59,347 nt of DNA from Flavobacteriaceae bacterium (GTDB lineage Bacteria; Bacteroidota; Bacteroidia; Flavobacteriales; Flavobacteriaceae), in contig JAKISG010000013.1 of NCBI GenBank assembly GCA_021648755.1, forward strand, positions 1-59,347. The letters are read 5' to 3'. Of the stretch, positions 55,343 to 59,347 are shown piece after piece (position 1 is the first letter of the stretch; each line of letters begins with the position of its first letter). Both the position numbers and the translations under genes were made by a program. The notes beneath the pieces were generated by a model, which was given only the letters and a program-made list of their open reading frames with translations, made no database searches and was not told the origin of the DNA.

Positions 55343-55794
55343 AATAAGTACGAAGAATTTTACCGCTAAATATTACGGAAAAATATCCCAAATTTAAACG
55401 TGAAAATTGGAATTTTTTTTCGGTATTTTAATACTGAAAATCTGAAAAATATCTCTCAAAAAAAATAAGAAAAACTCAAAAGCAACACGCGGAATTTTAG
55501 CCAGTTTATGGAAATATAACGGAAAAAGAAAAGCAGAAATCCGAAAAAAAAATGAAACGCTGGAATTTGATAAGTTTGTAGAAATCTAGTGGAATAAAAA
55601 ATAGAACGCTGAAAAAGGGAAAATAGAACTTCCACTCTATTTTGAATAATCCGAAAATGGAAAAGATAAATCCGCATTTTGAGAAAATTAGTTTCTAAAA
55701 GTCTTGTAAGAAACCAATAGAAAGATTGAAAAGCAGTATGAAAAAGATGCTAACGCGAACGGAAACAAAACGGTTTACAGAGATACAATATACT
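55343..55794 (+). other. Cassette 2: no conventional ORF
   Basis: The body of cassette 2 (the cassette spans 55335-55988) has no plus-strand ORF of normal length. One plus-strand frame is open for 48 codons to a TAG near 55590 but has no start codon, which looks like a decayed gene. A 24-codon ORF at 55738-55812 runs into attC2. A 73-codon antisense ORF (55456-55677) is Phe/Leu-rich but has no visible ribosome-binding site. The sequence is rich in purines (GAAAA runs). It may be a relic, a promoter cassette, or encode an RNA. Confidence 0.6.
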
Positions 55795-55996
55795 GCCACC
55801 AACAAAAAATAAATGCAATAATGGCTAATCGCTAAACTCAAAGTTGGTTGTGTTTTACGATGCCCGTAACATTTTTAAAATTTTAGACTTTTTTTATTTT
55901 TGAAATTTTGTAAAAATTCCAAAAATATTACTATATTTATACCTTGAAAATAAGTGTGTTAAAATCCATTACTGCACTTATTCACACGTTACAGGC
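55795..55996 (+). repeat. attC2, recombination site of cassette 2
   Basis: The left end GCCACCAAC (55795-55803) is the exact reverse complement of cassette 2's start. The 17-bp arms at 55808-55824 and 55966-55982 pair with only two mismatches. The right end GTTACAGGC lies at 55988-55996. At 202 bp this is the longest site; the interior is AT-rich with a second GTTGG-containing stretch. Confidence 0.83.
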
Positions 55997-56007
55997 AATT
56001 CCACACA

Positions 56008-56060
56008 TAAGAACCTCCCGAATAGATTTAAAGGTAATGTATCTATTCATACAGTTCTTA
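56008..56060 (+). repeat. attC-like stem-loop inside cassette 3
   Basis: TAAGAAC (56008-56014) pairs with GTTCTTA (56054-56060), and GAATAGAT (56020-56027) pairs with ATCTATTC (56041-56048). The two helices are separated by 5-base spacers on both sides (56015-56019 and 56049-56053). This box-spacer-box geometry, with AAC and GTT at the base, is that of a miniature attC. Confidence 0.6.
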
Positions 56061-56073
56061 TTAAATCCTTTTG

Positions 56074-56165
56074 CTAACGTAAAATGGATTGTGAAAAGGA
56101 GACAAAAATGATAAATTTGAATAAACCGTAAATAACTGAAAATCAATGACTAAATTTTACGTTAG
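56074..56165 (+). repeat. 12-bp inverted repeat flanking a leader mini-ORF in cassette 3
   Basis: CTAACGTAAAAT (56074-56085) and ATTTTACGTTAG (56154-56165) are perfect complements, with AAC and GTT inside. The 68-base loop holds a 7-codon ORF (56108-56131) preceded by AGGAGA at 56097-56102. It may be another attC relic or a translational control structure for the ORF at 56182. Confidence 0.6.
56108..56131 (+). CDS. Putative 7-residue leader peptide in cassette 3
   Basis: ATG to TAA encodes MINLNKP. The start is preceded by a strong AGGAGA at 5-base spacing, which is unusual in this AT-rich genome where few genes show such a motif. It lies in the loop of a 12-bp inverted repeat, 50 bases before the main ORF. 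Translation is not proven. Confidence 0.3.
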   Translation: MINLNKP

Positions 56166-56181
56166 TCAGAATTGAAAAAAT

Positions 56182-56985
56182 ATGAGAAAAAAAATAATTT
56201 TCATTTCAATATTAACAATTTTTTGTCAATTAAGTTTATTTGCACAAAAAGAACTTAGACTTGAAAAAAAAGCATTTAAATATTATAATTCAGGAGATAA
56301 GGTTGAAGCATTAAATATTTTTAAGGAGTTATTTGTAAAATTTCCAAATTCGAATAATTATCCAATAACATTTTTTAATATTGCGAATTGTTATTCTGAA
56401 ATTGATAGTACAGATTTAGCAATTAAATGGTATAAGGATATATTAAAATCAAATATAAAAGACAATCAAGAATTTTATAATTTTCCTGATACACATACAA
56501 ATATAAAACATAAAAGTGCAATTCGAACAGGTAACATTTACTATAATCAAGGAGAAATAGAACAAGCTTTAAAGTACTATTTATTAGCTTTAAATGAATA
56601 TTCATATTATAGTTCATCAGGAACTTCAAAGAAAAAAAATGATATTCGATTAAAAAACTACATTGTAGATTGTTATAAAAAAACAAATAGAATCGATGCT
56701 GCTGTTATATTACTTCTTCCAGATGCATTAACAAAATCACCTTGGAATAATAATCTGGTAGCAGAATATTTGTTTAAAATAATCGATGAGAATTATGAGA
56801 AAAATAAATTTTCAAATGAACTAATGGGTGCATTAAAAAATATAGATCAGAAAAAAGATCATTATTTAATGAGTTTTTGGGGAGAAAAAATAAAAATTGA
56901 ACCATATGATGTTTTTTTAGAAAAAGAAGTTTTTGTAAAACAAGTTGAAGAAAGTGAGTTTATAAAAAAATTGAATGAGGAATGA
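56182..56985 (+). CDS. Cassette 3: secreted TPR-repeat protein
   Basis: This 267-residue protein has a signal peptide (1-21, ending SLFAQ) followed by TPR-like helix pairs: AFKYYNSGDKVEALNIFKEL, then NIANCYSEIDSTDLAIKWYK, and later RTGNIYYNQGEIEQALKYYL. Such repeats bind peptides or proteins in the periplasm or on the cell surface. No catalytic motif is visible. The ORF ends 10 bases before attC3. Unlike cassettes 1, 4 and 5 it has a long 5' leader (193 bases) full of inverted repeats. Confidence 0.75.
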   Translation: MRKKIIFISILTIFCQLSLFAQKELRLEKKAFKYYNSGDKVEALNIFKELFVKFPNSNNYPITFFNIANCYSEIDSTDLAIKWYKDILKSNIKDNQEFYNFPDTHTNIKHKSAIRTGNIYYNQGEIEQALKYYLLALNEYSYYSSSGTSKKKNDIRLKNYIVDCYKKTNRIDAAVILLLPDALTKSPWNNNLVAEYLFKIIDENYEKNKFSNELMGALKNIDQKKDHYLMSFWGEKIKIEPYDVFLEKEVFVKQVEESEFIKKLNEE

Positions 56986-56995
56986 AATAATAAAA

Positions 56996-57073
56996 GCCTG
57001 TAACAAAGTGTAAATTTCACTTTTTACAGCAGGCGCAACACAAAAAGCGCAACTTACAAAAATCGTTGCCACC
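56996..57073 (+). repeat. attC3, recombination site of cassette 3
   Basis: The left end GCCTGTAAC (56996-57004) is the exact reverse complement of cassette 3's start at 55988-55996. The right end is GTTGCCACC (57065-57073). This is the shortest site (78 bp) and its arms are the weakest, with GTAA...TTAC pairing and several mismatches. Confidence 0.78.
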
Positions 57074-57078
57074 AATTA

Positions 57079-58038
57079 ATGAAAAGAACATTTTACATAA
57101 CATTTTTTATATTTTTATTCATTAATTCCGTTTTTTCTCAAAATGAGTCTGTAAAGGAATTAGTTAAAAAAACAAATGAATTGAATCTTGATATGTGGGA
57201 CTTAACCACTTTTGCGGAGGAGAACATTAAGGATAAAGAAAAACTTGCAAAATTTTTTTATTATTGGATTGGTTCAAATATTGAATATGATGAGGAAACG
57301 TTTCAAAAAATCATTAATGGAACAATAAGTAATGAAGATTTCTCGAAAAGTCAAGATGAATATGTTGTCTATAACAATAGAAAAGGAGTTTGTGCAGGTT
57401 ATGCAAAATTGTACAAATGGTTTTTAAATTGGGTAGATATTGAAACTGTTGTAGTTTCTGGACACATTCGAGATGAAAGAAATCATTATGTTGAATTAGA
57501 AACCGACGATAATTATAGACACGCTTGGAATGCAATTAAACTAAATAACAAATGGTTACTAGTTGACTCAACTTGGGGAACTTCAAATGAGGAAACGCAG
57601 TCTGAATTTTATTTTGACATTAAACCCGAATTTTCAATTATTACTCATTATCCGAAAGAAAGTGAATGGCAATTACTAGAAGAGCCTTTATCATTAGAAG
57701 AATTTAATAACTCTAAATTTATTAAACCGATTTGGTTTTTTGTTGGGTTTTCAGATATACCGAAATTAAAGTCCGATAATGAATATTACTATTTTGTTTT
57801 TAAGAATAATCCAAATTCGGATTGGTCAGTTAACTTGCAATATAGTACTGATAATATTAATTTTGAGTCAATAAAAGGAATTGTTCCTATTGTTCAAGAT
57901 GGAAATACCTACTATCGTTTTGAAAAAACTCTGATTTCTGAAAAAGCATTTTTTAAAGTTAACATTTCGGAATTAAAGCAAAATGAAAATCAATATTTTA
58001 CAAGAACATATAGAGATATAATAAACTTTAAAATATAA
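57079..58038 (+). CDS. Cassette 4: secreted transglutaminase-like protein
   Basis: This 319-residue protein has a signal peptide (1-20, ending SVFSQ) and a transglutaminase-like cysteine-protease-fold domain at about 55-170. The catalytic triad is visible as Cys105 in RKGVCAGYAKLY, His148 in YRHAWNAIK and Asp163 in LLVDSTWGTS. Related domains hydrolyse or crosslink peptides; a secreted bacterial copy could act on cell-wall peptides or on other cells. A beta-rich C-terminus (about 200-319) may bind a ligand. The ATG is only 13 bases after the cassette boundary, and the stop lies 6 bases before attC4. Confidence 0.82.
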   Translation: MKRTFYITFFIFLFINSVFSQNESVKELVKKTNELNLDMWDLTTFAEENIKDKEKLAKFFYYWIGSNIEYDEETFQKIINGTISNEDFSKSQDEYVVYNNRKGVCAGYAKLYKWFLNWVDIETVVVSGHIRDERNHYVELETDDNYRHAWNAIKLNNKWLLVDSTWGTSNEETQSEFYFDIKPEFSIITHYPKESEWQLLEEPLSLEEFNNSKFIKPIWFFVGFSDIPKLKSDNEYYYFVFKNNPNSDWSVNLQYSTDNINFESIKGIVPIVQDGNTYYRFEKTLISEKAFFKVNISELKQNENQYFTRTYRDIINFKI

Positions 58039-58044
58039 ATAACT

Positions 58045-58181
58045 GGTGGCAACAACGTATAAAATTAATTGCTTGGTACGAGCCTACTTACGAAAATCCT
58101 TGCGGATTTTCTATTCGGTTTGTATTTGCTAAATTTGGTGCTTAAACAACGCAACTAATCTTATACAAACACGTTGTAGCC
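58045..58181 (+). repeat. attC4, recombination site of cassette 4
   Basis: The left end GGTGGCAAC (58045-58053) matches the reverse complement of cassette 4's start. The arms at 58057-58072 and 58151-58166 pair over 16 bases with two mismatches. The right end is GTTGTAGCC (58173-58181). A separate perfect 8-bp hairpin lies in the interior (58092-58099 with 58104-58111), as does GTGCTTAA. Confidence 0.85.
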
Positions 58182-58200
58182 AATTTAAAAATCGAACTTT

Positions 58201-59148
58201 TTGAGAATATTTATTTACATATTTTTAGTATTAACATCATTCAATAAATCCTTTTCTCAAGAATTATTTGGACAAAAAAATACAGTCGAAATAACTCAAA
58301 AATGGTTTTTTGACCACTCTAAATTTAAAGAACTGGAAAGAAAAGAAATTAAGGTTTTTGACAAAAAAGGTAGATTAATTAAAGATATAGAGTTTGGATT
58401 TCATCATAATACAAATCTAAAATTAATTGGAAACATTAGAACATATGAATTCCAAAAAAATAAATTGATTTCAGAAAAAACTTATGGAAGTGAAGAAAGT
58501 TTTAAAAATAATCAAATACAGTTTTATTGGAATTATTTTTATAACAAATCAAAACTAAAACGAGTAAGTAGTAACCATTCTAATTACGTTTATACTTACG
58601 ATAAAGAAAATAAATTAATTGAATGGACTACAAAAAATGATTTAGGTTCTAGAAAGTTTTTCGTGAAATATGATGATAATGAAAATATCATTGAACGAGG
58701 TGAGTATGGGAATTGGACAAAAAAATATACACGAGAAAAAGACACCATAAAAATCATTGAATATTCGGGTCTTTCAAGGAAAGGAGATACAACAAAAACT
58801 TATGTAAGTGAAGTGTATTCAAAAGATAAAATAATCTACAGAAAAGAAGATGGATTTGGAATAAATACTAAGAAATATATTTATTTTAATAATGGAAATT
58901 TAAAATCTGTATTTACAAGAGTATTTGACGAAACAGAAAGAGACTTCAAATCTGAATTGGTTTACTATCCAAATGGATTCATTAGACAAATCCGTAAATA
59001 TGAACTTAAGGAAAATGCTTGGATTTTAAAACAACAAACGGAATTTGAAATAAATGGAACAGTATCTATTTTAAGCAAAAAGGAACGAAAAAAGACAAAC
59101 GAGATATTAATTAACGGAAATAAAAACTGGCTACAACAATGGCTATAA
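58201..59148 (+). CDS. Cassette 5: secreted repeat-rich protein of unknown function
   Basis: This 315-residue protein begins with a TTG at 58201, 27 bases after the cassette boundary. The signal peptide is residues 1-20 (ending SFSQ). The body is made of short Tyr/Asn/Lys-rich beta-hairpin-like units of the kind seen in MORN/YD-type repeats (KVFDKKGRLIKDIEFG, KYDDNENIIERGEYG, YYPNGFIRQIRKYEL). No enzyme motif is visible. The last six codons overlap attC5 (59129 onward), so the C-terminus is encoded by the recombination site. Confidence 0.72.
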   Translation: MRIFIYIFLVLTSFNKSFSQELFGQKNTVEITQKWFFDHSKFKELERKEIKVFDKKGRLIKDIEFGFHHNTNLKLIGNIRTYEFQKNKLISEKTYGSEESFKNNQIQFYWNYFYNKSKLKRVSSNHSNYVYTYDKENKLIEWTTKNDLGSRKFFVKYDDNENIIERGEYGNWTKKYTREKDTIKIIEYSGLSRKGDTTKTYVSEVYSKDKIIYRKEDGFGINTKKYIYFNNGNLKSVFTRVFDETERDFKSELVYYPNGFIRQIRKYELKENAWILKQQTEFEINGTVSILSKKERKKTNEILINGNKNWLQQWL

Positions 59149-59324
59149 TTAATACGGGTTTTGGTGCTTAACCCAAAGTTCAGTACTTTTAACGAAGTTC
59201 GCAAAATTTTCAATTTTGCGTGTCTATTGAAATAAAGAAAAAATTAAAAATTTGGCTAAGTGCTTAATCGAAAATTCATTGCTTTTTAATTCCCGTACTA
59301 ACCATAGCCTAGACGTTAGCTTCC
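59129..59324 (+). repeat. attC5, recombination site of cassette 5
   Basis: The left end GGCTACAAC (59129-59137) is the exact reverse complement of cassette 5's start. The 18-bp arms at 59141-59158 and 59292-59309 pair with few mismatches. The right end is GTTAGCTTC (59315-59323), with crossover after G59315. The interior contains two GTGCTTAA motifs (59164-59171 and 59260-59267). Confidence 0.83.
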
Positions 59325-59347
59325 ATAAAAAAAGAGGCAAGTCTCAA
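59316..59347 (+). other. Start of cassette 6 (truncated by window edge)
   Basis: Bases after the attC5 crossover (TTAGCTTCC onward) would open a sixth cassette. By the rule of this array its attC should start with GGAAGCTAAC, which lies outside the window. Confidence 0.6.

Noticed and set aside
55456..55677. Antisense 73-codon ORF in cassette 2
   Set aside because: Phe/Leu-rich composition is what the complement of a GAAA-rich strand produces; no ribosome-binding site or promoter was seen, so it is mentioned only in the cassette 2 entry.
55989..56181. Splitting cassette 3 into two or three cassettes at the internal attC-like hairpins
   Set aside because: The start at 55988 (GTTACAGGC) pairs exactly with attC3 (GCCTGTAAC) and not with the left arms of the inner repeats, so the inner elements are not current cassette boundaries.
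1..59347. tRNA or rRNA genes
   Set aside because: None recognised on reading both strands; only the SRP RNA is clear.

Overview
The window is AT-rich, with short gaps between genes and several TAnnTTTG promoter elements of the Bacteroidetes type. It carries a full set of type IX secretion/gliding genes (sprA, gldK, gldL, gldM, gldN, a gldA-like ATPase). Together with the bifunctional DAHP synthase/chorismate mutase, S46 peptidase, DUF4199 protein and the gene order miaB-sigma54 activator-lptE-TPR-secG-groES-groEL, this points to the family Flavobacteriaceae (Bacteroidota). Genus cannot be assigned from the sequence alone.

Layout of the chromosomal part (1-52.7 kb). From 1 to 9.7 kb on the plus strand: a truncated gene, ruvA, the giant T9SS translocon gene sprA, gcvH, a VanZ-like gene and a TonB-type transducer closed by a strong terminator. 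From 9.76 to 10.1 kb lies a gene-free stretch holding a long-range structured RNA candidate (6S-like). Next come rfbC and a membrane-anchored lytic transglycosylase. From 11.7 to 19.6 kb on the minus strand: patatin, groEL/groES, secG, a TPR protein, lptE, a sigma-54 activator and miaB. From 19.9 to 28.3 kb on the plus strand: topA, a degenerate arginase-fold gene and gldKLMN. From 28.5 to 52.3 kb is a mosaic of housekeeping genes: gldA-like ATPase, DAHP synthase/chorismate mutase, GT9, OmpA/PD40, SulP, aldo-keto reductase, lpxH-like, queD, kbl, a PadR/membrane-protein pair, clpS, a DPP11-like peptidase, recN, SRP RNA, DUF4199, GT2, phosphohexomutase, MsbA-like exporter, nitroreductase and pepD.

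The most interesting part is 52.8-59.3 kb. A tyrosine recombinase gene (52850-53983) is followed immediately by a promoter-like element, a GTT recombination core and a tandem array of at least five complete gene cassettes plus the start of a sixth. Every cassette begins with (G)TT plus about six variable bases, and ends with an imperfect inverted repeat whose first nine or more bases are the exact reverse complement of that same cassette's own start. This is the signature of integron cassettes (attC R''/R' logic), and it holds for all five complete cassettes. The recombinase has all six catalytic residues and an IntI-like C-terminal tail, but lacks the roughly 20-residue insertion that defines integron integrases. 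It is also transcribed in the same direction as the cassettes. The cargo is a lipoprotein, a cassette without a conventional ORF, a secreted TPR protein, a secreted transglutaminase-like protein and a secreted repeat-rich protein, so all recognisable cargo is extracytoplasmic. I interpret this as a Bacteroidota integron-like system built on a non-canonical recombinase. The array runs off the right edge of the window.

How the genes work together: SprA (outer-membrane translocon), GldK/GldN (periplasmic ring) and GldL/GldM (proton-driven motor) are the core of the T9SS. LptE, LpxH, RfbC, GT9 and GT2 serve envelope glycolipid synthesis. SecG exports the precursors.
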